A stretch of DNA of 64,000 nucleotides. Origin: Cunninghamia lanceolata. Taxonomy: Eukaryota > Streptophyta > Pinopsida > Cupressales > Cupressaceae. The DNA lies in the NCBI GenBank assembly GCA_027924645.1, contig BSBN01000829.1, forward strand, positions 4,588,001-4,652,000. Reading direction: 5' to 3'. Each line of letters starts with the position of its first letter. Within the stretch, counting starts at the first letter, position 1. The position numbers and the translations under genes were made by a program. Below are positions 47,635-60,240 of the stretch, in pieces. The notes under the pieces were generated by a model. It saw nothing but the letters and a program-made list of their open reading frames with translations, was not told the origin of the DNA and made no database searches.

Positions 47635-48008
47635 ATGCATAAGTAGATGCATCAGTCTAGTGTGCTTCAAGATTCATTCTTTTTTGGACTGATGTCGGAG
47701 ACTACCTCTCAGGGGGAGCAGGTAGTAGCTTTGGTGATGGTTGTAGATAGGGGGAGTAAGAGTTGGTGTGTACTCCTAAGGGGGAGTATTCAAAGCAGTA
47801 GTGAGCAGTGAAAGTATGTGCAATATCATAAAAAGGGAAAGAGCTAGAAAAAGTTGTGTCACCCTTTTCCATTGATGTCAAAGGGGGAGAAAGAATGTGA
47901 AAAAGAAAAGAGTCAGTAATTAGAGAGAAAGTAAGATGTGTAAAAGAAAGGGGGAAGAGTAAGAAAGTAAAGAAGATTGGTGCAGAGTTATGTCTTGATG
48001 GTTTTTCA
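47635..48008 (+). other. Copia C 3' untranslated region
   Basis: Non-coding, with at least five polypurine runs of the AGGGGGAG type (near 47710, 47752, 47780, 47882 and 47950), as is common downstream of Copia RNase H. It stops at the TGTAGACACCC start of Gypsy F. Confidence 0.75.
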
Positions 48009-49064
48009 TGTAGACACCCAAAATAGACCCTTTACATCATTTGTTCATTGGTCGCATTTACATCATCTCATATGTCAATTTTGTCTAGCACACTTGAATC
48101 AATCATCTATTTTCTTCTAAATCACCCTCTATCTATCATTAATTAATTAAATTATATTTATTTAATTAATTCCATCTAATTTCACCTAATTCCATCTAAT
48201 TTCATCTATTTTTTTCTATTTTCATCTATAATGAAATAATCTTTAATTATTTAATTATCTCATTATTCCTCTTATAAGTAAATAAAATCAATATTTTATT
48301 TATTCTCATCATGCATATAAATTAAATAAATTTATTTATTTAATTTATGTTCATTCTCCAATTTTCTAAATTTAGCTTTTTCTTCTATCATTTAAAACTA
48401 AATTAAATGAATTTAGTTATTTAATTTATTTTTATCTCATCATTTCCTTATCTTATCACATTCTTCTATGTGTACAAGATAGGTCCTATCCTAAATCAAA
48501 TACAAAAATGATTTAATTGGTTCTAAAATCAATCATCCACATCATCCAATCCTTAAAATAGAAAAGCATCCTATTTCAAGAAAATCAATCTTAGTACTAC
48601 CAACAAACCAAGTACAGTCAGTTAGTAAAAGATTTTCCTATGGATACATGTCTTGTACACATTCATCCATGCTTCTTGTTTCATCTCAACCATTCACATA
48701 GCAACCTAATCTCCACCGTTCATCAATCTTGGTAGAGAGCTATATATACACCCTCTCACCTCATTTCATAGATATCCCACACAATCTTGAAAGCATCCAG
48801 ATTATCATCTCGTGCATATTGAGTCCATTGAGCATCCATTGAGCACTTTGAGCATATCATCCATCATCATTGCAGCTATGGCAACTATGGTTGTTCACTA
48901 TTGAGAAGCAATCCACAATTTAACCAAGGAATCAATACAATCTAGGTGACATTGCTTTTGATTTGCTTTCATTTTGTGTCATTTAGATGGATTCTTTGAA
49001 GGTGGTAGGATTAGGTTTGATTTGCAATGCTTGATCTTGTTAACCCAATTTTTCTTGCTAACAC
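48009..49064 (+). repeat. Gypsy F 5' LTR
   Basis: Very AT-rich with TTAATTAATTAAAT-type runs (48138-48410). It ends CTAACACA, a few bases before the PBS. A TATA-like TATATATA lies at 48739-48750. No gene. Confidence 0.75.
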
Positions 49065-49068
49065 ATTC

Positions 49069-49088
49069 TGGCACGCCTGGTGGGACCC
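49069..49088 (+). other. Gypsy F primer-binding site
   Basis: TGGCACGCCTGGTGGGACCC, a form seen after the LTR in many plant Gypsy elements. The tRNA is not assigned here. Confidence 0.75.
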
Positions 49089-50252
49089 ACGTCCTTGATT
49101 AACCTTTTCATTGGAAAGTTTGTTTTGGAGTCTAGATATGCAGAGCACATTTGATCCATAGAGCATCACACTTGAATGGTAGATCATCACCTTTGCATAG
49201 TCATAAATCGTAGTTGGTACACAGTAAATCACATCTACACAGTCATCGATTGCCTTTGGTTCGCAGATATTTGCATATGATTGGTAGAGGATCACCTTTG
49301 GTTATCTAGGGGTTTGTTGATGTTTTTGTGTCTTTGCAAGATTTTTTAGGGTTTTTAGTTCGTTCTTTGTGTCTAATTTAGGTTGCAAGCTGGTTTATTT
49401 GCTAACCCTAAGCATTTTGTATCATCCTCAAGCTGGTTTATTTGGGGTTTAATTTGTCTTTGACCTAATCATATCAATTAGTCGGATCTTTTGTGTTATT
49501 TTGTAGAATATAGGATTCAACTCAAGCAATTCACCTTTTGGGGTTATCAGAGCTCTCATATTTGTCTATTGATCACTTATCTTAACTTGGGTTTTGAGCT
49601 TTTGTAGATTTTACAAGATCTGAACACCTTTGGTAAACAATCAGTCACATTTGCACGATCTCCCATCACTTTTTTCCTAACACAAACTTGCATTTGAATG
49701 ATAGGTGATCGTATCTAGTAAAATTATCATCACATTTGATTTGCAGACAGTCGCATTTGATCATTGTTTACTCACCTTTGGTTTATACTTTTGCAAATTG
49801 ATTTCTTTGGAAGATAACACTTGTCATTGCAGTATCTTATCATTTGTCGAAGAAAGGAGGATCTAAAACTACTAAAAAATCTATTGCAGGATTGATTGGT
49901 CAAAGAATCATCATGTATTTTTCACTAATTTAGGAACATTTAGTTTTGGTGCTTAAAAAGAACGTTGTTTGCTCCATGTTTGCTTTATCTTTTTTTGGTT
50001 GCTTGTTGTGCATGTTTGTAACCGTAAGCTAATAACAAAAGTATCTTCTTCCTTTGCCTATCAAATGGATCTTGGGTGCAAGATAAATTGTTATTACTTG
50101 TAGAGTGGGCCTGCTCTTGAGACACATCCACAAGGAGAACTCATTTGCGACCCCAAGCGGTACTTTCGTTCGGTCTACTATACAAAATAGAATAATGCGA
50201 AAGCCAAGTCCAAACCGGTATTAGCGCTTACTGTACAGTGCTAGTTTGAAAG
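49089..50252. other. Gypsy F leader, left part
   Basis: No gene. It contains scattered ATCACCTTTG-like words (49190, 49289 and others) that also fill 57020-57330. It ends with GAAAG (50248-50252), the left TSD of Copia D. Confidence 0.6.
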
Positions 50253-51308
50253 TGTTAGGAATTAAGGTGTCTCAACCTTGGTAATTCCTTATATTATTTT
50301 CATTGTATTTATTTATTCATTGCCTATGATGTAAATTAATTGTAAATTTCATATTGTCATTTTGTGGGATGTGGCACGGTGATGTGTCATCCTACATGGA
50401 AGATGACAACTTGTAATTTTGTCCTCACATGAGGAGATAGACATCCCACTTTGTGGTAGGAATATTTTTCCGTGTGTTGGCATCTTGGATGTTGCGTAAG
50501 GGAATATTGACCGTAACGGTCATGATAGATTCCTATGACAAAGTTATGACATGTAAGAGTCAGAAATAGGAGATTCTATGATAGGTGAAGACATGTGTCA
50601 AAGAGCATATTTTAAAAAGGCATCTTTGGGTGCCCCAAGGTGGAATATGACATGTTGTAAGAGAATATACTATTTATATCTTGTGTATGACATATTCTCT
50701 TACAGATGTAAGTTGTAACTACTATGACAGATTCTATGACGGTCGTAAGAATCGTAAGAGCATCTGTCATAGCCCATTTTGGAAATAGATGACCTCTTTG
50801 GGATGGGGTCTATGGACAAGTGTCAGGAGCATCTTACAATGTTGACCAAGTGTCCATAGGCATGGGTTTTGGGCCATGAGGCCAAGTTGGCCGTCCATTC
50901 CAAGATAGAGGCAATTTTGCCTTGTATTTTCTATATAAACAGGTGCTTGGAGGAGAAGATGTATTACAAGTTTTACAGGTACTATTATGCTACTAGATCA
51001 TCTCTAGATATGAGTGTCAAAGACTCCTGCAAGAGCATTGGCTCTGATTTGTATTGAAATCTCTTTGTTTATGTAATAAAGTTGAGCAGTGTTTTGGAGT
51101 GTGGGGTTTTTCACCCGATAAGGGTTTTCCCAACGTATATCTTGTGTCTCTCTTCTTCTGTCATTCTTTCTTCCTTATGTGTTTGCTACAATATCTCATG
51201 TTAATGGTTTAATGTTGCTATAATAGTTAGGATAAATTTAAATTTGTACTCTCCTCTCCTCATTAGATTAGTGTAGGAAGTGATTTCCGCACACCTAGAT
51301 TCCTTTTA
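50253..51308 (+). repeat. Copia D 5' LTR
   Basis: Starts TGTTAGGAATTAAGG. The end, CCTTTTA, corresponds to CCTTTCA in the 3' copy. It contains GTGGGGTTTTTCACCCGATAAGGGTTTTCCCAACGT-type sequence near 51101-51135, the position taken by the GTGGTTTTTCCC motif in other Copia LTRs. Confidence 0.92.
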
Positions 51309-51310
51309 GT

Positions 51311-51322
51311 TGGTATCAGAGC
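51311..51322 (+). other. Copia D primer-binding site
   Basis: TGGTATCAGAGC, intact, two bases after the LTR. Confidence 0.93.
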
Positions 51323-51427
51323 CTGGCCAGTTTTTGGTTCTAGCTGCTAGGTAGGGGTTTTTTGAGCTAATCTTAGGTTGAGTGGGAGTCTTGGGTAGAG
51401 TATTCTTTATCTTATTGCAGCAAGGAG

Positions 51428-52220
51428 ATGGCAACCACATCCAGAAGGTTAGAAGTTGAGAAATTCAATGGCACTAATTTTGAGTTGTGGAAACTCAAGA
51501 TGGAGACCTACTTGTTGATCGTGACCTATGGGAAAGCATATCCGGTGTGAAACCTACAACAATGTCACAAGATGATTGGGACCTCAAAGATCAGAAGGCT
51601 AAGGGTCTCATAAGACTCTATTTAGCTAACTCTGTTATGTTGAACATCCATGAGGAGAAGACAATGAAGGATCTTTGGAAGAAGCTGGGTGATGTTTATC
51701 AGGCCAAGTCCTTGGTGAACAAAATCTTCCTGAAAAAGAAGTTGTTTGCTCTGAAGATGGAAGATGGAGGATCTGTTGTGGATCACATGAATGCTTTCAA
51801 CATGATCATTGCACAGTTGACATCTATGGGTGTGAAAATGGAGGAGGAGGATTGTTGCATGACCCTACTTTGTTCTTTGCCAGATTCATGAGATCACCTT
51901 GTCATGGCTATCAGAAGCACCACTACCACCTTCAAGATGGAAGATATGGTGTCCTCGCTATTATCTAAAGAAATGCAGAGGAAGACATCCGAATCAACAA
52001 AGAGGCTCTTGCGGTTTGTGGAAGACCCAAGGAGAAAGGGAAGAAGAAAGACAAGAAAGCTGAGAAGAGCAAATCCAAATCCTGTGGGAGATCCAAATCT
52101 CCTAGAAAGTCCAAGGCTCTCTATTGGAAATGTGGTGAGTTTGGGCATTTCTGAAAGGAATGAAAAGAGGAGAAGGAAAAGAAGAAGAAATCTCCTAAAT
52201 CAAATTCTGACAAAGATGAT
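51428..52220 (+). pseudogene. gag: Copia D gag
   Basis: ATG 51428 opens a short in-frame stretch with the FNGTNFELWKLKMETYLL motif, and a frameshift near 51510 moves the frame. From there it reads KPTTMSQDDWDLKDQKAKGL, MKDLWKKLGDVYQAKSLVNK and VVDHMNAFNMIIAQLTSMG, a UBN2-type capsid. A stop at 51889 and a degraded knuckle (YWKCGEFGHF-stop, about 52122-52155) follow. The Copia family is clear. Confidence 0.87.
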
Positions 52221-55200
52221 GGTGATGCCTTCATCACAGCCCTGACCACCCATGTATCTGATGATGTGTGGTTGATTGATTTTGGTGCATCATTCCACAT
52301 GACGTTGCATCAAGACTGGTTTACTAAGTATGAAGAGTTTAATGGTGGAAGGGTGTACCTTGGTGATGACTCTCATCTGAAGATTGTTGGCCATGGAAGA
52401 GTCTCAATCCGAGTCCCTGATGGATGAGTGAAGGGGATCACTGTAGTTATGCACATTCTAGGCCTTGTACGGAACTTGCTTTCTGTAAGTATGTTGAATG
52501 ATGCAGGTGTGCATGTTGTCTTTTCAAAGGATGGATGCAAGATGACAAGAGGATCTATGGTACTTGCGAAGGGTACTCGAAGGGGTACTCTATTTCAGTT
52601 GGAAGCATACACTTCACAGTGCAATAGTTCTTCTGACTCAAGGAAATGAGCTGCTATCACTTCATCCTCACCATCTGAACATGTAGTGAAGAAATCTGTT
52701 GTAACCAGTTCCAATGGTAGTACACATGCCATGGAAGCCAAGCTTCTTGCTAAAAAGACTATGTTCTAGCATTTGAGATATGGCCAGATTGGTGAGAAGG
52801 GTTTGCATACCCTAAAAAATAAAAACCTCGTTGAGGGGTTAAATGATTGTAATCTCAAGTTTGACTTTTGAGAACATTGCATTTATGGAAAACAAAACCA
52901 TGTTCAGTTTTACTCTAGTTCTCACAAGTCTTCTGGTGTATTGGATCTATCTAATGTGTTTAGTCTTGTGAATGTTCCTTTGATTTCAAAATCTATATAT
53001 TTTGTATCTTTCATAGATGATTATAGTAGAAGGACATGGGATTATTTTATTAGAAGCAAGATTGAAGTCTTTAGTCGGTTTAAGGAGTTTAAATCCTTTG
53101 CTGAAAATCAAACTTGTAAAAAGATTAAGTGTTTGAGAACTGACAATGGTGGTGAGTTTTTTTCGGCAGAGTTCGATAAGTTTTACAAAGAGCAAGGGAT
53201 TGAAAGGCATAAGATAACTCCATATACCCCAAAGTAAAATGGAGTTGCAGAGAGGATGAACAAGACATTGATGGAGAAGGCTAGGAGTATGCTTAGTGGA
53301 GCAAGCCTTGAACAAACATTTTGGGCTGAAGCTGTTGCCACTGCTTGCTATCTGGTAAACAAATCTCCTACATCAACTCTTGTTGGCAAAACACCTATGG
53401 AGGTGTGGTCTAGTAAGAAGTCTTCAGTAAGGCATCTTCATATTTTTGGCTGTGAGGAATATGCACATGTGCCTAGGGAGAAATGGTCTAAGTTAGAGAA
53501 TAAGGTTGTTAAATGTATTTTCATTGGCTATGGTGTCAGTGTGAAAGGATACAAGCTTTGGGATCTCATGATTGAAAAAGTGTTGTATAACATAAGTGTT
53601 ATATTTAGAGAGCTAACACCTTCCGTTGTTCTACAACCAGAACAGTCAGAAAACAAAGAAGATGTGGTTTAGTTTCCTTCTACCCCTAAGAAGACTGAAC
53701 CGACAGACTCTGTGAGGCCTAATGATGAGGAGAGCTCTAGGAGCTCTAGAAGCAAAGAAGAAGAAGCAGAACCTCAACCTTAGCCATTAAGGAGGTCTAC
53801 ACAAACAAGAAAGCAAACTGATAGGTTTGGTTATTCATTACTTGATTCTAGTTGTGCTTTTGCTTTACTTTCTAACACTGATGAGCCTAGAACTATGAAA
53901 GAGGCTATGGGCATGAAAGATGCAGGTTCCTGGAAGGAGGCCATGGAGGATGAGATGGCTTCTTTGGAAAAGAACAAAACATGGGACTTGGTGCCTTTGC
54001 CTAATGGATGGAAACCTGTTGGTTGCAAATGAGTGTTCAAGAAGAAATTCGGTGTAGATGGCAGTGTTGAAAAGTACAAGGCTAGATTAGTTGCGAAGGG
54101 GTACTCACAAGTGGAGGGAATTGATTATGGTAAAATTTTCTCTCCCATTGTAAAGATGACATCCATTAGATTTCTGTTATCTCTTGCAACTGCTTATGAT
54201 TTAGAGGTAGAACAAATGGATGTGAAGACAATTTTCCTTCATGGTGATTTGGAGGAAGAAATCTACATGTCATAGCCAGAGCATTACATAGAGAAAGGTA
54301 AAGAAAATTTGGTTTGCAAGCTTAAGAAGTCTTTGTATGGTTTGAAGTAGTCTCCTATGATGTGGTACTTGAAGTTTGATACCTTTGTGTTGTCAATTGG
54401 TTATCTGAGATCAAAATTAGATCATTGTGTGTATTACAAGTTTGACAATGATCGCATTCTCATTAGTGCATTGTATGTTGACGATATGCTGTTGATTGGG
54501 AATGGTAAGAATATGATTTCTAATTTGAAGTCTCAGTTGTCAGCACAGTTTGAGATGAAAAATCTTCGGGCAGCTAGGTACATTCCAGGAATGGAGATCA
54601 GAAGAGACAAAGCAAACAAAAAACTGTGGTTAAGCTAGAGTAAGTATGTGAAGACCATGTTGGATAGGTTCAACATGGCAGATTGTAGACCAGTGAGTGT
54701 TCCTGTTTCATTGGGAACAAAGTTATCTGTTAGTGATTGTCCAAAATCTCCTAGTGAGGTGGAGGACATGAGCAGAGTACCTTATGCTAGTGTTGTTGGT
54801 AGTTTGATGTATGCTATGGTCTGCACAAGACCAAACATTGCCCAAGCAATGGGAATCCTTAGTCAGTTTATGGCTAATCCTAAATGAGTACATTGGGATG
54901 CAGTTAAGCGAGTGTTCAGATATTTGAGGGGTACTTCTGAGTATTCCATTTGCTATCATGGCAATGCTACAGGACCTCCACATTCAATTTGTATTCATGG
55001 ATTTCTGGATTTTGATTGGGTAGGTGACTTTGACAATAGGAGATCCACCAGTGCATATGTGTTCACAATGTTTGGTGGGGCAATTAGTTGGATGAGTAAG
55101 CGACAACCTGTGGTTACTTTGTCCACTACAGAAGCTGAGTATATGGCTACAACTCATGCTTGTCAAGAAGCAATTTGGCTTAAGAGATTGTGTTAAGATA

Positions 55201-55463
55201 TTGGTGTTGATGTAGGTCAAATTACGATCAGTTGTGACAGTCAGAGTGCAATTTGCCTTGTGAAGTATCCAACTTTCCATGCTAGAACAAAGCATATTGA
55301 TGTATAGTTTCACTTCATGTGAGACATGGTAGAGGATAGGAAGGTAAATTTAGAGAAGGTAGATACTTTGAAGAATTTTGCAGATGCATTGACAAATCCA
55401 GTGGGCATAGAGAAGTTCAGATGGTGTTCAGAGTCTATGGGCCTCTCGACCTATAGTGGTTAA
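52221..55463 (+). pseudogene. pol: Copia D pol: protease, integrase, RT, RNase H
   Basis: Protease: WLIDFGASFHM (DSGA changed to DFGA, about 52270). Integrase: HLRYGQIGEKGLHTL, then FIDDYSRRTWDYF, RTDNGGEF and NGVAERMNKTLME carrying the D, D and E residues, with KSPTSTLVGKTPMEVW and [74 protein letters not shown] and YVDDMLL (about 54476). RNase H: DFDWVGDFDNRRSTSAYVF, TLSTTEAEYMA, CDSQSAICL and RTKHIDV, ending TAA 55461. About a dozen stops fall at CAG, CAA, CGA or TGG positions (for example 53235, 54031, 54274 and 54348). All catalytic blocks are recognisable. Confidence 0.93.
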
Positions 55464-55500
55464 ATCCTATTATTCTATTGGCTCTTACAAGGTGTTCAAC

Positions 55501-55511
55501 AAGTGGGAGAA
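55501..55511 (+). other. Copia D polypurine tract
   Basis: AAGTGGGAGAA directly before the 3' LTR. The single T interrupts the purines. Confidence 0.7.
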
Positions 55512-56567
55512 CATTGGGAATTAAGGTGTCTCAACCTTAGTAATTCCTTGTATTATTTTCATTGTATTTATTTATTCATTGCTTATGATGTAAATTAATT
55601 GTAAATTTCATATTGTCATTTTGTGGGATGTGGCATAGTGATGTGTCATCCTACATGGAAGATGACAACATGTAATTTTGTCCTCACATGAGGAGATAGG
55701 CATCCCACTTTGTGGTAGGAATATTTTGCCATGTATCGACATCTTGGATGTTATGTAAGGGAATATTGACCGTAACGGTCATGACAGATTCCTATGATGA
55801 AGTTATGACATGTAAGAGTCAAAAATAGGAGATTCTATGACACGTGAAGACATGTGTGAAAGAGCGTCTTTGAAAAAGGGATCTTTGGGTGTCCCAAGGT
55901 GGACTATGACATGTTGTAAGAGAATATTCTATTTATAGCCTGTGTATGATAGATTCTCTTACAGCTATAAGTTGTAACTGCTATGACAGATTCTATGACG
56001 GTTGTAAGAGTTGTAAGAGCATCTTTCATAGCCCATTTTGGAAATAGGTGACCTCTTTGGGATGGGGTCTGTGGACAAGTGTCAAGAACATCTTACAATG
56101 TTGACCAAGTGTCCATAGGTGTGGGTTATGGGCCATGAGGCCAAGTTGGATGCCCATTCCAAGATAGAGGCAATTTTGCCTTGTATTTTCTATATAAATA
56201 GGTGCTTGGGAGAGAAGATGTATTATAGGTTTTACAGGTACTATTATGCTACTGGATCATCTCTAGATATGATCGTTGAAGACTCCTGCAAGAGCATTGG
56301 CTCTAATTTGTATTGTAATCTCTTTGTTTGCATAATATAGTTGAGCAGTGTTTTGGAGTGTGGGGTTTTTCACCCGATAAGGGTTTTCCCCATGTATATC
56401 TTGTGTCTTTCTTCTTCTGTCATTCTTTCTTCCTTATGTGTTTGCTGCAATATCTCATGTTAATGGTTTAATGTTTCTGTAATAGTTAGGATAAATTTGA
56501 ATTTGTACTCTCCTCTCCTCATTAGATTAATGTAGGAAGCGATTTCTGCACACCTAGCTTCCTTTCA
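55512..56567 (+). repeat. Copia D 3' LTR
   Basis: Same length as the 5' LTR. Its first two bases are CA instead of TG. It ends CCTTTCA directly before the GAAAG duplication. Confidence 0.92.
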
Positions 56568-57418
56568 GAAAGGAGGTGTACCTAGCATATATTAAAACTC
56601 CTAGTAGAGCTAGTTAAATATTTAAGTGGCTTGTTGGATGCTCGTAAGGTGCTGGTCCCCCGAATATCACTAGAAACTATTTATTTAGTGGCCAAAATCC
56701 TTCTATTTGCTGGCGTAGGAGGTCAAACCTTTGGAGCCGTCCCATGTTCTCGCAGTTCAAAGTTGAGATAGCAAATTCCTTGAGATCTTTGGGTCTTTGA
56801 GAATTTGATGTTTGGTACACCTGAGAAGTGTGTGCCATGTAAGGGGAGCTAGTGCCACCAAACTTCTAAGCTATCCTCTCTAAATAAGTGCGGCTTGAAT
56901 TTATCTGCAGTGGGAATCCAACAAATATTGTCTTTGCTAGCCTAGGTTGTATATGTTTGGGAGTGTCTTGTGTGCTTTTGTCTTTTACTGTGTGCTCTCT
57001 TGTCAAAAAATTGCCAAACACCATTTGCTATCACAAAAAATCACCTTTGAATAGAAGCTAGTCTCCTTTGAACTACAAGCAGTCACCTTTGATCAACAAC
57101 AAATCGCCTTTGGTTGACTTGATTTACCTCTGAATGTCTTACAACTGCCTCTAAGCTATCTAAGATCACCTTTGAGTGTTAGACAATTGCCTTTGAGCTG
57201 TACATCCTCTTCCTTGATCAACAACAAATCACCTTTGGCTTATTCTCAGTCACTTTTGAGCTATTGTCAATCACCTTTGTTGCATTCAGCCTCACCTCTA
57301 ATTACTTATAGATTGTCTTTATCTATCCTGTTCAAAATCACATTTTCAACCAAATCTTGAATATCATCATCCAAATCTTAAGTCAAGCACTTGTCAAAAG
57401 GGTCCTAGGCCTTAAAAC
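56568..57418. other. Gypsy F leader, right part
   Basis: Resumes Gypsy F after the Copia D duplication. 57020-57330 holds about 14 variants of TCACCTTTGA spaced roughly 15-35 bp apart. Frames in this stretch have no recognisable content, so it is treated as untranslated. Confidence 0.6.
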
Positions 57419-60240
57419 ATGCTAATATTAGAAGACCTAGCACCTCAATTCCAAGACCTTCTCCAAAAGTTTTACCAAGCACCACAACCCCTAGACCAAC
57501 GATTCATTCAATAGCTACAAATCTTCATCCAACAACCCCAACTTCAGACAAGCTAATCACCTCAAATACAACACCTCATAGCTCAAGCCCAACACTTCAT
57601 AGCCACTTGTCAAACCTAACAAGCACATTATCCTCCATCTATTCACTATCAATCAATGCCACCTCAACCTTACGTGTCATATCCATCTACGTCATATCAA
57701 TCTAATCCATCCACATATCAAATCAACCCCACATCATCTCATCCCACTTCACATAAACCTAGTCCATCAACATGTCAAATCAATTCCACATCAACTTATC
57801 CCACTTCATACCAATCTTATCTATCCACATATCATATCAGTTCTACATCACCATACCCCATTTCTTCCAATATCAACAAATATCCACATCAATCCATACC
57901 CCAAGTCCTTTTATCTACCTATCCCACCATTTCACCTAATCACCCATCCCATCAAGCATCGTTGATAGACCTAAGTCCACCTTTGCAACAAGACTTTATA
58001 TCCTTTGATGAGGGAAATACCAATCTAGATCATGTATCCTATGAATACCCTTCATCATCATCCAACCAAATGCCAATCCATGAGCCTACTAGTCCTATAC
58101 CAACACCGCCATGTGATCTTATTCCTAGTCTATTGATCCACCAACCTTTTAATCCATAGAGCCCTTCATTCCCTTCACCACCATGTTCTCCCAATCTTCC
58201 ACAAAAGGATCCCTTGGGGATAACTGTACAATAATTGGTCCAAGAAAATTTGATTGAGCTTCCACCAATAAAACCCTTTGAAGAAATCTACTTCAAACCC
58301 CATTGGTATAATGAAAATGATTATTGTGCATACCATATGGTTAGGGGGTTAGGGGCCATATGACATTCAGTTGTGCCACACTTAAGAGATTTATCAAAAA
58401 CCTCATAAATTGTGGTAAGATTCTTCCCAATCCTAATCCTAATCCATCCAATCCAAATCCAAATATGTCCAACACCATTATCCCTCCATCCAATCAAAAT
58501 CATAATCCTAAGCCTACAACACCATCCACCCTTATTGTCCATCCATTATATTGTCCATTCACCCATGCACTTGCAAAGGATGTGATCCAATGGCTATTAG
58601 CAAGGAATAAACTATCTCCATGTCAAACATCAATCCTTGAGCCTCTTAAAGAACCTTCAAACACCTTGCCTATTCCTACAATCCCTTCACGAAGTCCACA
58701 ATCCATCGAGCCTATTGAAGATTCTCCCACTGTGAGTCCAAGTCAAGATCCATTATACCCTCATGTCAATAACCCTCAAGAGCATGTCAAGCCTATCCAA
58801 GAGCCTCCCACTTCCATTCAAGAAAGTCAAGAGGTATGTGAAGAACATAATCTAAAGCATGTGGAAACATCATGCCCTTGTTCTAATTAAGATAAGAGCA
58901 CTTCCATGCAACCCATCCATAACATTTATCTTTTCCATGATCAAGATGATATTACCTATGAAGAAGCTATCCAGGAGCACCTTGATCTTATCCATAATCC
59001 CATAACCATCAATGAGAAAGATATCCAAATTTCTCCTATCTATCCTCCATCTATCCCTATCCATAATTCTACATCTACTTCCCTTGATAAGACACTTGGC
59101 TCCCAAGCAAACATAGAAGATCAAACCAATAGCTTGGATCTAAATGAACATAATCAAGATCCTAATGGTCCATCCACATCCCCCATTGACCCCATTTCAA
59201 ATCCACCATCATGTCCTATTGGTTTATCAACCTTCATCCATGAATGTTCTTCCCTAGGGGAACAACAAGCATTGTCCTCCACCTCACCTTCTCCATCCAA
59301 TCATGAACTCAAGTCTAGTTCCTAAAACACACATAGTCCCATTATTTATCGTATCCTCCAAAACATGAGTCATCAAGGTAAAAAATCTATAGATGTTGGT
59401 AATTCCTTCTTGTACCCTAAGTCCACCTTCCATTGCAAATTCTCTCATCCACCCAAAACTTATTTTTTCATTCCACCTCCATCATCCTACAAATGTCAAA
59501 AGCATGTGACCATACACCTTCCACCATCCAATTTGCCTCAATTACTTCCAACTCCTACTATCCCTCCATCTACTTTGCCTCCACTTCTACCAATGCCTAA
59601 TTATCTAATTATCCATAAATTCCCTTACATTCCTAATCATGACCAACAAATGCACATATTGTCTAAACATAAGGATTCCACTCATTCCATCAAACCCATG
59701 GGATTTAAAAGTAAAAATTTGGATGCCTCTACCTATAAAGCCAGAAATCCTACCAAAAATCCTAAGGGTCCTAATGCCTTAGGATATCAATGCTAAAAGT
59801 CAAAGCAAAATCCATCTAAAAAGCTATCCAAACTCATATCTCCAAAAGAAAAGTCCAAAACTAAAATGGTTTGGGTCCCTAAGCAAAAATCAAGCAAGTC
59901 AAAAGATTCCTATTCCATTCAAAAATTCCAAAAATCCCACAAGCAAAGCACAAATCATAAAAATACTAAGTTTGTGTGGGTACCTAAAAAACTTCATCAT
60001 TCATCCCCTAAGAAAACATCTCCATTGCTTCCTACACCACCATCCAATCAAAATCTTCAATGTTTATCATGGTGTGTACAATTGTTGGTCATGCTTCCCT
60101 TTCACTCCACCACACTTCTGCATACCAATCCCATCTACCCATATATCATGTCAATCCTACATATCATCCCCCTTTTATTTCTATGGTCCATGCTTTTTCG
60201 TAATCTTTTCATCCACTATCCCCTATCCTTCGATTCATAA
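57419..60240 (+). pseudogene. gag: Gypsy F gag with a long Pro/Ser-rich extension
   Basis: The frame from ATG 57419 reads a Gln-rich start (LAPQFQDLLQKFYQAPQPLD) and Tyr/Pro/Ser/Thr-rich repeats (YPTSYQSYLSTYHISS). It reaches KPFEEIYFKPHWYNENDYCAYH, the front half of a CX2H knuckle. A frameshift follows, and the second half (GHMTFSCATLKRFIKNLI) reads on in another frame, placing the knuckle at about 58325-58374. The second frame then stays open from 58360 to 60240 except for a few stops (58888, 59323 and 59794). It encodes a Pro/Ser/His-rich protein with KMVWVPKQKS and KFVWVPKKL repeats. No enzyme domain is present. The gag type fits the Tat side of Gypsy; the extension is unusual. Confidence 0.68.

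Larger units (their letters stand above)
43306..48008 (+). mobile_element. Copia element C, internally deleted, 3' LTR missing
   Basis: 5' LTR 43306-44911, PBS, gag, then a protease remnant joined directly to RT and RNase H, then a 3' untranslated region. Integrase is absent. The right LTR is not seen: at 48009 Gypsy F begins. Confidence 0.85.
50253..56567 (+). mobile_element. Copia element D, full length
   Basis: 6315 bp with two 1056-bp LTRs, TSD GAAAG (50248-50252 and 56568-56572), PBS, one gag-pol region and a polypurine tract. By hand count the first about 275 bp of the two LTRs differ at roughly 18 sites, fewer than in the giant element or its nested insert, so it is probably the younger insertion. 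All stops seen are single changes from sense. Confidence 0.93.
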
